DNA from: Liolophura sinensis | Taxonomy: Eukaryota > Mollusca > Polyplacophora > Chitonida > Chitonidae | DNA: 23,075 nucleotides | Direction of reading: 5' to 3' | Assembly (NCBI RefSeq): GCF_032854445.1 | Contig: NW_027018473.1 | Coordinates: 1 to 23,075, forward strand | In this document: in pieces, positions 1 to 9,317 of the stretch | Layout of the letters: every line of letters begins with the position of its first letter | Numbering within the stretch: the stretch's first letter is position 1 | Program-made: the position numbers and the translations under genes | The notes under the pieces: generated by a model | Told to the model about the DNA's origin: nothing | Database searches by the model: none | Seen by the model: only the letters and a program-made list of their open reading frames with translations

Positions 1-551
1 GAATGGGTGCAAACCGCGTTGCTCTCCGACCAATACTTTTGGCTGTAGCCACAGTTGAATCATCATTTATGTCAAAATCACGTGGCCCAGCAACGGCTCT
101 TACTCCATGGAAACCAAGGAAATTTGCAATTTTTCAACAGCTGGAGATGCCTGACCCAATTGCGCATCTTTTGGCACCTTATTGATGTGGGTCAGTGTTC
201 AATTGTACTTTTTACAGCAGACTGTATCAAGTACCTTGTGTTTTTTATATAAAAATGGTGTGGTTTTTCTACATGTAGATAAAGACATTGAGTTTATCTT
301 CGACTTAGAAGTAAGACCTTTGCTGGGTGAGTTAAATGGGCTTGGCCCAAAGATTTGACGTCCTTCTGGGCTACCGAAGGGCACATAACTTATAATCAAA
401 AGTTGAATATAGTAATGACCAGTCGCGATGGTACATAGTACATGTAGCCGATTTCAATTAGCAAAAGGACCAGGCAAAAATCCAAAAGTGGAAAAAATGT
501 TCCAATGCTGCTGGTAAGAGGCTAATCCGACGTATTTTGTGACGAGAAATC
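1..551 (+). repeat. Satellite monomer, copy 1 (551 bp)
   Basis: Haplotype 53G 65T 124G 138G 152A 239T 284C 331T 358G 427G, 3' block GT. It shares the rare 53G with copies 8 and 12 and matches copy 12 at all scored sites. Three single-base insertions account for the extra length (GAATGGG, GTGGCCC, GTCCTTC). Confidence 0.95.
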
Positions 552-1098
552 GAATGGTGCAAACCGCGTTGCTCTCCGACCAATACTTTTGGCTGTAGCC
601 ACAATTGAATCATCAATTATGTCAAAATCACGTGCCCAGCAACGGCTCTTACTCCATGGAAACCAAGGAATTTCAATTTTTCAACAGCTGGAGATGCCTG
701 GCCCAATTGCGCATCTTTTGGCACCTTATTGATGTGGGTCAGTGTTCAATTGTACTTTTTACAGCAGACTGTATCAAGTACCTTGTGTTTTTTATATAAA
801 AATGGTGTGGTTTTTCTACATGTAGATAAAGACATTGAGTTTATCTTCGACTTAGAAGTAAGACATTTGCTGGGTGAGTTAAATGGGCTTGGCCCAAAGA
901 TTTGACATCTTCTGGGCTACCGAAGGGCACATAACTTATAATCAAAAGTTGAATATAGTAATGACCAGTCGCGATTGTACATAGTACATGTAGCCGATTT
1001 CAATTAGTAAAAAGGACCAGGCAAAAATCCAAAAGTGGAAAAAATGTTCCAATGCTGCTGGTAAGAGGCTAATCCGACGTATTTTGTGACGAGAAATC
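552..1098 (+). repeat. Satellite monomer, copy 2 (547 bp)
   Basis: Haplotype 65A 138G 152G 239T 284C 331T 358A 427T, block GT. Site 124 is lost in a 2-bp deletion (GGAATTTCAA), and there is a 1-bp A-run insertion after AATTAGT. Confidence 0.95.
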
Positions 1099-1649
1099 GA
1101 ATGGTGCAAACCGCGTTGCTCTCCGACCAATACTTTTGGCTGTAGCCACAATTGAATCATCAATTATGTCAAAATCACGTGCCCAGCAACGGCTCTTACA
1201 CCATGGAAACCAAGGAAATTTACAATTTTTTCAACACCTGGAGATGCCTGGCCCAATTGCGCATCTTTTGGCACCTTATTGATGTGGGTCAGTGTTCAAT
1301 TGTACTTTTTACAGGCAGACTGTATCAAGTACCTTGTGTTTTTTTTATATAAAATGGTGTGGTTTTTCTACATGTAGATAAAGAGATTAAGTTTATCTTC
1401 GACTTAGAAGTAAGACATTTGCTGGGTGAGTGAAATGGCTTGGCCCAAAGATTTGACGTCTTCTGGGCTACCGAAGGGCACATAACTTATAATCAAAAAG
1501 TTGAATATAGTAATGACCAGTCGCGATGGTACATAGTACATGTAGCCGATTTCAATTAGCAAAAGGACCAGGCAAAAATCCAAAAGTGGAAAAAATGTTC
1601 CAATGCTGCTGGTAAGAGGCTAATCCGACGTATTTTGTGACGAGAAATC
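1099..1649 (+). repeat. Satellite monomer, copy 3 (551 bp)
   Basis: Haplotype 65A 102A 124A 138C 152G 239T 284G 331G 358G 427G, block GT. The 102A variant (ACACCATGG) is seen elsewhere only in copy 17. Indels: an extra T after CAATTTTT, ACAGGCAG, an 8-T run before ATATAAAA, loss of one G in ATGGCTTGG, and an extra A in ATCAAAAAG. Confidence 0.95.
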
Positions 1650-2198
1650 GAATGGTGCAAACCGCGTTGCTCTCCGACCAATACTTTTGGCTGTAGCCAC
1701 AATTGAATCATCATTTATGTCAAAATCACGTGCCCAGCAACGGCTCTTACTCCATGGAAACCAAGGAAATTTGCAATTTTTCAACAGCTGCAGATGCCTG
1801 ACCCAATTGCGCATCTTTTGGCACCTTATTGATGTGGGTCAGTGTTCAATTGTACTTTTTACAGCAGACTGTATCAAGTACCTTGTGTTTTTTTATATAA
1901 AAATGGTGTGGTTTTTCTACATGTAGATAAAGACATTGATGTTATCTTCGACTTAGAAGTAAGACATTTGCTGGGTGAGTGAAATGGGCTTGGCCAAAGA
2001 TTTGACGTCTTCTGGGCTACCGAAGGGCACATAACTTATAATCAAAAGTTGAATATAGTAATGACCAGTCGCGATGGTACATAGTACATGTAGCCGATTT
2101 CAATTAGCAAAAGGACCAGGCAAAAATCCAAAAGTGGGAAAAAATGTTCCAATGCTGCTGGTAAGAGGCTAATCCGACGTATTTTGTGACGAGAAATC
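1650..2198 (+). repeat. Satellite monomer, copy 4 (549 bp)
   Basis: Haplotype 65T 124G 138G 142C 152A 239T 284C 331G 358G 427G, block GT. The 142C change creates CTGCAG, shared only with copies 7 and 19. Private change GATGTTATC after 284; single-base indels in the T-run, in TTGGCCAAAG and in GTGGGAAA. Confidence 0.95.
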
Positions 2199-2743
2199 GA
2201 ATGGTGCAAACCGCGTTGCTCTCCGACCAATACTTTTGGCTGTAGCCACAATTGAATCATCATTTATGTCAAAATCACGTGCCCAGCAACGGCTCTTACT
2301 CCATGAAACCAAGGAAATTTGCAATTTTTCAACAGCTGGAGATGCTGACCCAATTGCGCATCTTTTGGCACCTTATTGATGTGGGTCAGTGTTCAATTGT
2401 ACTTTTTACAGCAGACTGTATCAAGTACCTTGTGTTTTTTATATAAAAATGGTGTGGTTTTTCTACATGTAGATAAAGACATTGAGTTTATCTTCGACTT
2501 AGAAGTAAGACATTTGCTGGGTGAGTGAAATGGGCTTGGCCCAAAGATTTGACGTCTTCTGGGCTACCGAAGGCACATAACTTATAATCAAAAGTTGAAT
2601 ATAGTAATGACCAGTCGCGATGGTACATAGTACATGTAGCCGATTTCAATTAGCAAAAGGACCAGGCAAAAATCCAAAAGTAAAAAAAATGCTCCAGTCG
2701 TGCTGGTAAGAGGCTAACCCGACGTATTTTGTGACGAGAAATC
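2199..2743 (+). repeat. Satellite monomer, copy 5 (545 bp)
   Basis: Haplotype 65T 124G 138G 152A 239T 284C 331G 358G 427G 523C, block AA with a private CAGTCG in place of CAATCG. 523C (GCTAACCCG) recurs only in copies 30 and 38. Three 1-bp deletions; the one in CCATGAAACC destroys the CCATGG word present in most copies. Confidence 0.95.
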
Positions 2744-3292
2744 GAATGGTGCAAACCGCGTTGCTCTCCGACCAATACTTTTGGCTGTAGCCACAATTGA
2801 ATCATCATTTATGTCAAAATCACGTGCCCAGCAACGGCTCTTACTCCATGGAAACCAAGGAAATTTGCAATTTTTCAACAGCTGGAGATGCCTGACCCAA
2901 TTGCGCATCTTTTGGCACCTTATTGATGTGGGTCAGTGTTCAATTGTACTTTTTACAGCAGACTGTATCAAGTACCTTGTGTTTTTTATATAAAAATGGT
3001 GTGGTTTTTTCTACATGTAGATAAAGACATTGAGTTTATCTTCGACTTAGAAGTAAGACATTTGCTGGGTGAGTTAAATGGGCTTGGCCCAAAGATTTGA
3101 CATCTTCTGGGCTACCGAAGGGCACATAACTTATAATCAAAAGTTGAATATAGTAATGACCAGTCGCGATGGTACATAGTACATGTAGCCGATTTCAATT
3201 AGCAAAAGGACCAGGCAAAAATCCAAAAGTAAAAAAAATGCTCCAATCGTGCTGGTAAGAGGCTAATCCGACGTATTTTGTGACGAGAAATC
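2744..3292 (+). repeat. Satellite monomer, copy 6 (549 bp)
   Basis: Haplotype 65T 124G 138G 152A 239T 284C 331T 358A 427G, block AA. One extra T in GTGGTTTTTTCTAC. Confidence 0.95.
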
Positions 3293-3838
3293 GAATGGTG
3301 CAAACCGCGTTGCTCTCCGACCAATACTTTTGGCTGTAGCCACAATTGAATCATCATTTATGTCAAAATCACGTGCCCAGCAACGGCTCTTACTCCATGG
3401 AAACCAAGGAAATTTGCAATTTTTCAACAGCTGCAGATGCCTGACCCAATTGCGCATCTTTTGGCACCTTATTGATGTGGGTCAGTGTTCAATTGTACTT
3501 TTTACAGCAGACTGTATCAAGTACCTTGTGTTTTTTATATAAAAATGGTGTGTTTTTCTACATGTAGATAAAGAGATTAAGTTTATCTTCGACTTAGAAG
3601 TAAGACATTTGCTGGGTGAGTTAAATGGGCTTGGCCCAAAGATTTGACGTCTTCTGGCTACCGAAGGGCACATAACTTATAATCAAAAGTTGAATATAGT
3701 AATGACCAGTCGCGATGGTACATAGTACATGTAGCCGATTTCAATTAGCAAAAGGACCAGGCAAAAATCCAAAAGTGGAAAAAATGTTCCAATGCTGCTG
3801 GTAAGAGGCTAATCCGACGTATTTTGTGACGAGAAATC
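3293..3838 (+). repeat. Satellite monomer, copy 7 (546 bp)
   Basis: Haplotype 65T 124G 138G 142C 152A 239T 284G 331T 358G 427G, block GT. CTGCAG as in copies 4 and 19. Single G losses in GGTGTGTTTT and TTCTGGCTACC. Confidence 0.95.
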
Positions 3839-4375
3839 GAATGGTGCAAAACCGCGTTGCTCTCCGACCAATACTTTTGGCTGTAACCACAGTTTGAATC
3901 ATCATTTATGTCAAAATCACGTGCCCAGCAACGGCTCTTACTCCATGGAAACCAAGGAAATTTGCAATTTTTCAACAGCTGGAGATGCCTGACCCAATTG
4001 CGCATCTTTTGGCACCTTATTGATGTGGGTCAGTGTTCAATTGTACTTTTTACAGCAGACTGTATCAAGTACCTTGTGTTTTTTTATATAAAAATGGTGT
4101 GGTTTTTCTACATGTAGATAAAGACATTGAGTTTATCTTCGACTTAGAAGTAAGACATTTGCTGGGTGAGTTAAATGGGCTTGGCCCAAAGATTTGACGT
4201 CTTCTGGGCTACCGAAGGGCACATAACTTATATAGTAATGACCAGTCGCGATGGTACATAGTACATGTAGCCGATTTCAATTAGCAAAAGGACCAGGCAA
4301 AAATCCAAAAGTGGAAAAAATGTTCCAATAACTGCTGGTAAGAGGCTAATCCGACGTATTTTGTGACGAGAAATC
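3839..4375 (+). repeat. Satellite monomer, copy 8 (537 bp, internal deletion)
   Basis: Haplotype 53G 65T 124G 138G 152A 239T 284C 331T 358G 427G; the 3' block is GT-like with 504A plus an inserted A (AATAACTGC). A 15-bp deletion joins CATAACTTA to TATAGTAATG at about 4230/4231, flanked by a TA microhomology. Four single-base insertions partly offset it. 504A is shared with copy 34. Confidence 0.95.
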
Positions 4376-4928
4376 GAATGGTGCAAACCGCGTTGCTCTC
4401 CGACCAATACTTTTGGCTGTAGCCACAATTGAATCATCATTTATGTCAAAATCACGTGCCCAGCAACGGCTCTTACCTCCATGGAAACCAAGGAAATTTC
4501 CAATTTTTCAACAGCTGGAGATGCCTGACCCAAATGCGCATCTTTTGGCACCTTATTGATGTGGGTCAGTGTTCAATTGTACTTTTTACAGCAGACTGTA
4601 ATCAAGTACCTTGTGTTTTTTATATAAAAATGGTGTGGTTTTTCTACATGTAGATAAAGACATTGAGTTTATCTTCGACTTAGAAGTAAGACATTTGCTG
4701 GGTGAGTTTAAATGGGCTTGGCCCAAAGATTTGACGTCTTCTGGGCTACCGAAGGGGCACATAACTTATAATCAAAAAGTTGAATATAGTAATGACCAGT
4801 CGCGATGGTACATAGTACATGTAGCCGATTTCAATTAGCAAAAGGACCAGGCAAAAATCCAAAAGTGGAAAAAATGCTCCAATGCTGCTGGTAAGAGGCT
4901 AATCCGACGTATTTTGTGACGAGAAATC
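4376..4928 (+). repeat. Satellite monomer, copy 9 (553 bp)
   Basis: Haplotype 65T 124C 138G 152A 158A 239T 284C 331T 358G 427G, block GC. 158A (CCCAAATGCGC) is shared only with copy 35. Five single-base insertions make it the longest copy. Confidence 0.95.
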
Positions 4929-5479
4929 GAATGGTGCAAAACGCATTGCTGTCCGACCAATACTTTTGGCTGTAGCCACAATTGATCATCATTTATGTCA
5001 AAATCACGTGCCCCCAGCAACGGCTCTACTCCATGGAAACCAAGGAAATTTGCAATTTTTTCAACACCTGGAGATGCCTGACCCAATTGCGCATCTTTTG
5101 GCACCTTATTGATGTGGGTCAGTGTTCAATTGTACTTTTTACAGCAGACTGTATCAAGTACTTGTGGTTTTATATATAAAAATGGTGTGGTTTTTCTACA
5201 TGTAGATAAAGAGATAAGTTTATCTTCGACTTAGAAGTAAGACATTTGCTGAGTGAGTTAATGGGCTTGGCCCAAAGATTTGACATCTTCTGGGCTAACC
5301 GAAGGGCACATAACTTATAATCAAAAGTTGAATATAGTAATGACCAGTCGCGATGGTACATAGTACATGTAGCCGATTTTCAATTAGCAAAAGGACCAGG
5401 CAAAAATCCCAAAAGTAAAAAAAAATGCTCCAATCGTGCTGGTAAGAGGCTAATCCGACGTATTTTGTGACGAGAAATC
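4929..5479 (+). repeat. Satellite monomer, copy 10 (551 bp, most error-like copy)
   Basis: Haplotype 65T 124G 138C 152A 239G 284G 324A 331T 358A 427G, block AA. The 5' half agrees with copies 28 and 36; the 3' half (324A, block AA) agrees with copies 13, 30 and 38. About a dozen single-base indels plus substitutions near the start (CAAAACGCATTGCTGTCC). Confidence 0.95.
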
Positions 5480-6028
5480 GAATGGTGCAAACCGCGTTGC
5501 TCTCCGACCAATACTTTTGGCTGTAGCCACAATTGAATCATCATTTATGTCAAAATCCACGTGCCCAGCAACGGCTCTTACTCCATGGAAACCAAGGAAA
5601 TTTCCAATTTTTCAAACAGCTGGAGATGCCTGACCCAATTGCGCATCTTTTGGCACCTTATTGATGTGGGTCAGTGTTCAATTGTACTTTTTACAGCAGA
5701 CTGTATCAAGTACCTTGTGTTTTTATATAAAAATGGTGTGGTTTTTCTACATGTAGATAAAGAGATTAAGTTTATCTTCGACTTAGAAGTAAGACATTTG
5801 CTGGGTGAGTTAAATGGGCTTGGCCCAAAGATTTGACATCTTCTGGGCTACCGAAGGGCACATAACTTATAATCAAAAGTTGAATATAGTAATGACCAGT
5901 CGCGATGGTACATAGTACATGTAGCCGATTTCAATTAGCAAAAGGACCAGGCAAAAATCCAAAAGTGGAAAAAATGTTCCAATGCTGCTGGTAAGAGGCT
6001 AATCCGACGTATTTTGTGACGAGAAATC
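5480..6028 (+). repeat. Satellite monomer, copy 11 (549 bp)
   Basis: Haplotype 65T 124C 138G 152A 239T 284G 331T 358A 427G, block GT. Insertions in AAATCCACG and TTCAAACAGC; one T lost before the ATATAAAAA tract. Confidence 0.95.
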
Positions 6029-6575
6029 GAATGGTGCAAACCGCGTTGCTCTCCGACCAATACTTTTGGCTGTAGCCACAGTTGAATCATCATTTATGTC
6101 AAAATCACGTGCCCAGCAACGGCTCTTACTCCATGGAAACCAAGGAAATTTGCAATTTTTCAACAGCTGGAGATGCTGACCCAATTGCGCATCTTTTGGC
6201 ACCTTATTGATGTGGGTCAGTGTTCAATTGTACTTTTTACAGCAGACTGTATCAAGTACCTTGTGTTTTTTATATAAAAATGGTGTGGTTTTTCTACATG
6301 TAGATAAAGACATTGAGTTTATCCTTCGACTTAGAAGTAAGACATTTGCTGGGTGAGTTAAATGGGCTTGGCCCAAAGATTTGACGTCTTCTGGGCTACC
6401 GAAGGGCACATAACTTATAATCAAAAGTTGAATATAGTAATGACCAGTCGCGATGGTACATAGTACATGTAGCCGATTTCAATTAGCAAAAGGACCAGCA
6501 AAAATCCAAAAGTGGAAAAAATGTTCCAATGCTGCTGGTAAGAGGCTAATCCGACGTATTTTGTGACGAGAAATC
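6029..6575 (+). repeat. Satellite monomer, copy 12 (547 bp)
   Basis: Haplotype 53G 65T 124G 138G 152A 239T 284C 331T 358G 427G, block GT, the same as copy 1 at scored sites. Indels: GATGCTGACC (-1), TATCCTTCG (+1), GACCAGCAAA (-1). Confidence 0.95.
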
Positions 6576-7125
6576 GAATGGTGCAAACCGCGTTGCTCTC
6601 CGACCAATACTTTTGGCTGTAGCCACAATTGAATCATCAATTATGTCAAAATCACGTGCCCAGCAACGGCTCTTACTCCATGGAAACCAAGGAAATTTAC
6701 AATTTTTCAACACCTGGAGATGCCTGGCCCAATTGCGCATCTTTTGGCACCTTATTGATGTGGGTCAGTGTTCAATTGTACTTTTTACAGCAGACTGTAT
6801 CAAGTACCTTGTGGTTTTTATATATAAAAATGGTGTGGTTTTTCTACATGTAGATAAAGAGATTAAGTTTATCTTCGACTTAGAAGTAAGACATTTGCTG
6901 AGTGAGTTAAATGGGCTTGGCCCAAAGATTTGACATCTTCTGGGCTACCGAAGGGCACATAACTTATAATCAAAAGTTGAATATAGTAATGACCAGTCGC
7001 GATGGTATATAGTACATGTAGCCGATTTCAATTAGCAAAAGGACCAGGCAAAAATCCAAAAGTAAAAAAAATGCTCCAATCGTGCTGGTAAGAGGCTAAT
7101 CCGACGTATTTTGTGACGAGAAATC
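6576..7125 (+). repeat. Satellite monomer, copy 13 (550 bp)
   Basis: Haplotype 65A 124A 138C 152G 239G 284G 324A 331T 358A 427G, block AA. A 2-bp AT expansion lengthens the TATA palindrome to T5-ATATAT-A5. Private GGTATATAG in place of GGTACATAG. It is the last of the ragged copies. Confidence 0.95.
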
Positions 7126-7202
7126 GAATGGTGCAAACCGCGTTGCTCTCCGACCAATACTTTTGGCTGTAGCCACAATTGAATCATCATTTATGTCAAA
7201 AT

Positions 7203-7208
7203 CACGTG
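7203..7208. promoter_or_regulatory. CACGTG palindrome in reference copy (offset 78-83)
   Basis: CACGTG is the core E-box/G-box recognised by bHLH-family factors. It recurs once per monomer in most copies read; copy 1 has an inserted G just after it (GTGGCCC), and copies 32 and 41 have GTGCGC following it. A regulatory role is only a possibility, since a six-base word can occur by chance and be copied with the array. Confidence 0.25.
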
Positions 7209-7364
7209 CCCAGCAACGGCTCTTACTCCATGGAAACCAAGGAAATTTGCAATTTTTCAACAGCTGGAGATGCCTGACCCAATTGCGCATCTTTTGGCAC
7301 CTTATTGATGTGGGTCAGTGTTCAATTGTACTTTTTACAGCAGACTGTATCAAGTACCTTGTGT

Positions 7365-7378
7365 TTTTTATATAAAAA
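7365..7378. promoter_or_regulatory. 14-bp perfect palindrome with TATA-box-like core (offset 240-253)
   Basis: T5-ATAT-A5 reads the same on both strands and includes TATATAAAAA, a good match to a TATA box in either direction. It sits just 3' of variant site 239, so both the 239T and 239G forms keep it. The core is altered in copy 3 (longer T-run, shorter A-run), copy 10 (T4), copy 13 (AT expansion) and copy 19 (ATAAAAAAA). On the plus strand there is no run of four or more T between about offset 270 and the TTTT near the end of the monomer, so a short transcript could fit, but nothing proves transcription. A plain AT-rich melting or nucleosome-excluding tract is an equally good reading. Confidence 0.3.
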
Positions 7379-7390
7379 TGGTGTGGTTTT

Positions 7391-7402
7391 TCTACATGTA
7401 GA
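7391..7402. repeat. 12-bp perfect palindrome TCTACATGTAGA (offset 266-277)
   Basis: A perfect inverted repeat 13 bp downstream of the TATA-like palindrome, present in nearly all copies. The related word TACATGTA recurs at offset 436-443, so the monomer holds two CATG-centred palindromes about 170 bp apart. This could be a dimeric protein-binding site; no specific factor is recognised. Confidence 0.5.
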
Positions 7403-7459
7403 TAAAGACATTGAGATTATCTTCGACTTAGAAGTAAGACATTTGCTGGGTGAGTTAAA

Positions 7460-7472
7460 TGGGCTTGGCCCA
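7460..7472. repeat. Short hairpin TGGGC-TTG-GCCCA (offset 335-347)
   Basis: A 5-bp GC-rich stem around a 3-base loop, the most GC-rich inverted repeat in the monomer. It is kept in almost all copies; single-base losses occur in copies 3, 4 and 41. It is not followed by a T-run, so it is not a bacterial-type terminator. Confidence 0.5.
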
Positions 7473-7544
7473 AAGATTTGACGTCTTCTGGGCTACCGAA
7501 GGGCACATAACTTATAATCAAAAGTTGAATATAGTAATGACCAG

Positions 7545-7568
7545 TCGCGATGGTACATAGTACATGTA
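7545..7568. repeat. Cluster of palindromic words TCGCGA / GTAC-ATA-GTAC / TACATGTA (offset 420-443)
   Basis: Three overlapping or adjacent palindromic words lie in 24 bp. Variant 427 (G or T) falls between TCGCGA and GTAC. TCGCGA contains the two CpGs of this stretch. All copies read keep TCGCGA. Function unknown. Confidence 0.4.
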
Positions 7569-7673
7569 GCCGATTTCAATTAGCAAAAGGACCAGGCAAA
7601 AATCCAAAAGTAAAAAAAATGCTCCAATCGTGCTGGTAAGAGGCTAATCCGACGTATTTTGTGACGAGAAATC

Positions 7674-8221
7674 GAATGGTGCAAACCGCGTTGCTCTCCG
7701 ACCAATACTTTTGGCTGTAGCCACAATTGAATCATCATTTATGTCAAAATCACGTGCCCAGCAACGGCTCTTACTCCATGGAAACCAAGGAAATTTCCAA
7801 TTTTTTAACAGCTGGAGATGCCTGACCCAATTGCGCATCTTTTGGCACCTTATTGATGTGGGTCAGTGTTCAATTGTACTTTTTACAGCAGACTGTATCA
7901 AGTACCTTGTGTTTTTTATATAAAAATGGTGTGGTTTTTCTACATGTAGATAAAGACATTGAGTTTATCTTCGACTTAGAAGTAAGACATTTGCTGGGTG
8001 AGTTAAATGGGCTTGGCCCAAAGATTTGACATCTTCTGGGCTACCGAAGGGCACATAACTTATAATCAAAAGTTGAATATAGTAATGACCAGTCGCGATT
8101 GTACATAGTACATGTAGCCGATTTCAATTAGCAAAAGGACCAGGCAAAAATCCAAAAGTAAAAAAAATGCTCCAATCGTGCTGGTAAGAGGCTAATCCGA
8201 CGTATTTTGTGACGAGAAATC
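7674..8221 (+). repeat. Satellite monomer, copy 15 (548 bp)
   Basis: Haplotype 65T 124C 138G 152A 239T 284C 331T 358A 427T, block AA. Private T in TTTTTTAACAGC (usually TTTTTCAACAGC), shared only with the adjacent copy 16, so 15 and 16 form a local duplication. Confidence 0.96.
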
Positions 8222-8769
8222 GAATGGTGCAAACCGCGTTGCTCTCCGACCAATACTTTTGGCTGTAGCCACAATTGAATCATCATTTATGTCAAAATCA
8301 CGTGCCCAGCAACGGCTCTTACTCCATGGAAACCAAGGAAATTTCCAATTTTTTAACAGCTGGAGATGCCTGACCCAATTGCGCATCTTTTGGCACCTTA
8401 TTGATGTGGGTCAGTGTTCAATTGTACTTTTTACAGCAGACTGTATCAAGTACCTTGTGTTTTTTATATAAAAATGGTGTGGTTTTTCTACATGTAGATA
8501 AAGACATTGAGTTTATCTTCGACTTAGAAGTAAGACATTTGCTGGGTGAGTTAAATGGGCTTGGCCCAAAGATTTGACATCTTCTGGGCTACCGAAGGGC
8601 ACATAACTTATAATCAAAAGTTGAATATAGTAATGACCAGTCGCGATGGTACATAGTACATGTAGCCGATTTCAATTAGCAAAAGGACCAGGCAAAAATC
8701 CAAAAGTGGAAAAAATGTTCCAATGCTGCTGGTAAGAGGCTAATCCGACGTATTTTGTGACGAGAAATC
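8222..8769 (+). repeat. Satellite monomer, copy 16 (548 bp)
   Basis: Haplotype 65T 124C 138G 152A 239T 284C 331T 358A 427G, block GT. Same TTTTTTAACAGC change as copy 15 in the 5' half, but the 3' end switches to 427G/GT, which indicates exchange after duplication. Confidence 0.96.
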
Positions 8770-9317
8770 GAATGGTGCAAACCGCGTTGCTCTCCGACCA
8801 ATACTTTTGGCTGTAGCCACAATTGAATCATCAATTATGTCAAAATCACGTGCCCAGCAACGGCTCTTACACCATGGAAACCAAGGAAATTTACAATTTT
8901 TCAACACCTGGAGATGCCTGGCCCAATTGCGCATCTTTTGGCACCTTATTGATGTGGGTCAGTGTTCAATTGTACTTTTTACAGCAGACTGTATCAAGTA
9001 CCTTGTGTTTTTTATATAAAAATGGTGTGGTTTTTCTACATGTAGATAAAGAGATTAAGTTTATCTTCGACTTAGAAGTAAGACATTTGCTGGGTGAGTG
9101 AAATGGGCTTGGCCCAAAGATTTGACGTCTTCTGGGCTACCGAAGGGCACATAACTTATAATCAAAAGTTGAATATAGTAATGACCAGTCGCGATTGTAC
9201 ATAGTACATGTAGCCGATTTCAATTAGCAAAAGGACCAGGCAAAAATCCAAAAGTGGAAAAAATGTTCCAATGCTGCTGGTAAGAGGCTAATCCGACGTA
9301 TTTTGTGACGAGAAATC
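8770..9317 (+). repeat. Satellite monomer, copy 17 (548 bp)
   Basis: Haplotype 65A 102A 124A 138C 152G 239T 284G 331G 358G 427T, block GT. It matches copy 3 at all scored sites except 427; 102A is found only in these two. Confidence 0.96.

Larger units (their letters stand above)
7126..7673 (+). repeat. Satellite monomer, copy 14 (548 bp; reference for offsets)
   Basis: Haplotype 65T 124G 138G 152A 239T 284C 331T 358G 427G, block AA. Private GAGATTATC in place of GAGTTTATC. It is the first copy of the exact-length series and is used here to number all sites. Confidence 0.96.

Noticed and set aside
6613-6933. Longer frames (about 90-106 residues, e.g. 6613-6933 and 22763-23074 on the minus strand)
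   Set aside because: These arise where a small indel or a 331/239 variant removes a stop or joins two frames; they are absent from neighbouring copies, so they are chance extensions.
7110-7160. Weak tRNA-like internal promoter on the minus strand (TGGTCGGAGAG as box A, CATTCGATTTC as box B)
   Set aside because: Box B matches only about 8 of 11 consensus positions, box A has a mismatch, and the spacing is short; no tRNA fold or SINE tail is evident.
7096-7290. A minus-strand open frame of 64 residues starting with ATG in almost every copy
   Set aside because: It crosses the arbitrary monomer boundary, overlaps the plus-strand frame, has no recognisable domain, signal peptide or upstream context, and shows changes such as C/W, L/V and V/A simply mirroring the array variants.
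7163-7375. A plus-strand open frame of about 70 residues recurring in almost every copy
   Set aside because: It opens on TTG rather than ATG, ends within the monomer, and resembles no protein family I know. It recurs because the DNA recurs. Variant sites fall in it without regard to codon position, indels break it freely in copies 1-13, and 548 is not a multiple of three, so frames do not run through the array.
7424-7440. CENP-B box-like CTTCGACTTAGAAGTAA
   Set aside because: TTCG and the central A fit the consensus, but the essential CGGG half is replaced by AGTA, so binding is not expected.
7126-7673. Tandem small-RNA gene cluster (5S rRNA, U1/U2/U4/U5/U6 snRNA or spliced-leader RNA)
   Set aside because: No 5S core and no long match to any snRNA was found. 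Short resemblances (TTTTGGCT as in U2; GCAATTTTT as in U4 and Sm-like sites) are under 12 bases and lack the surrounding conserved sequence.
7126-7673. Internal subrepeats within the monomer
   Set aside because: Only short words recur (TACATGTAG twice, CTTTTGG twice, CAATTG-like words several times); no extended similarity between monomer thirds or halves.
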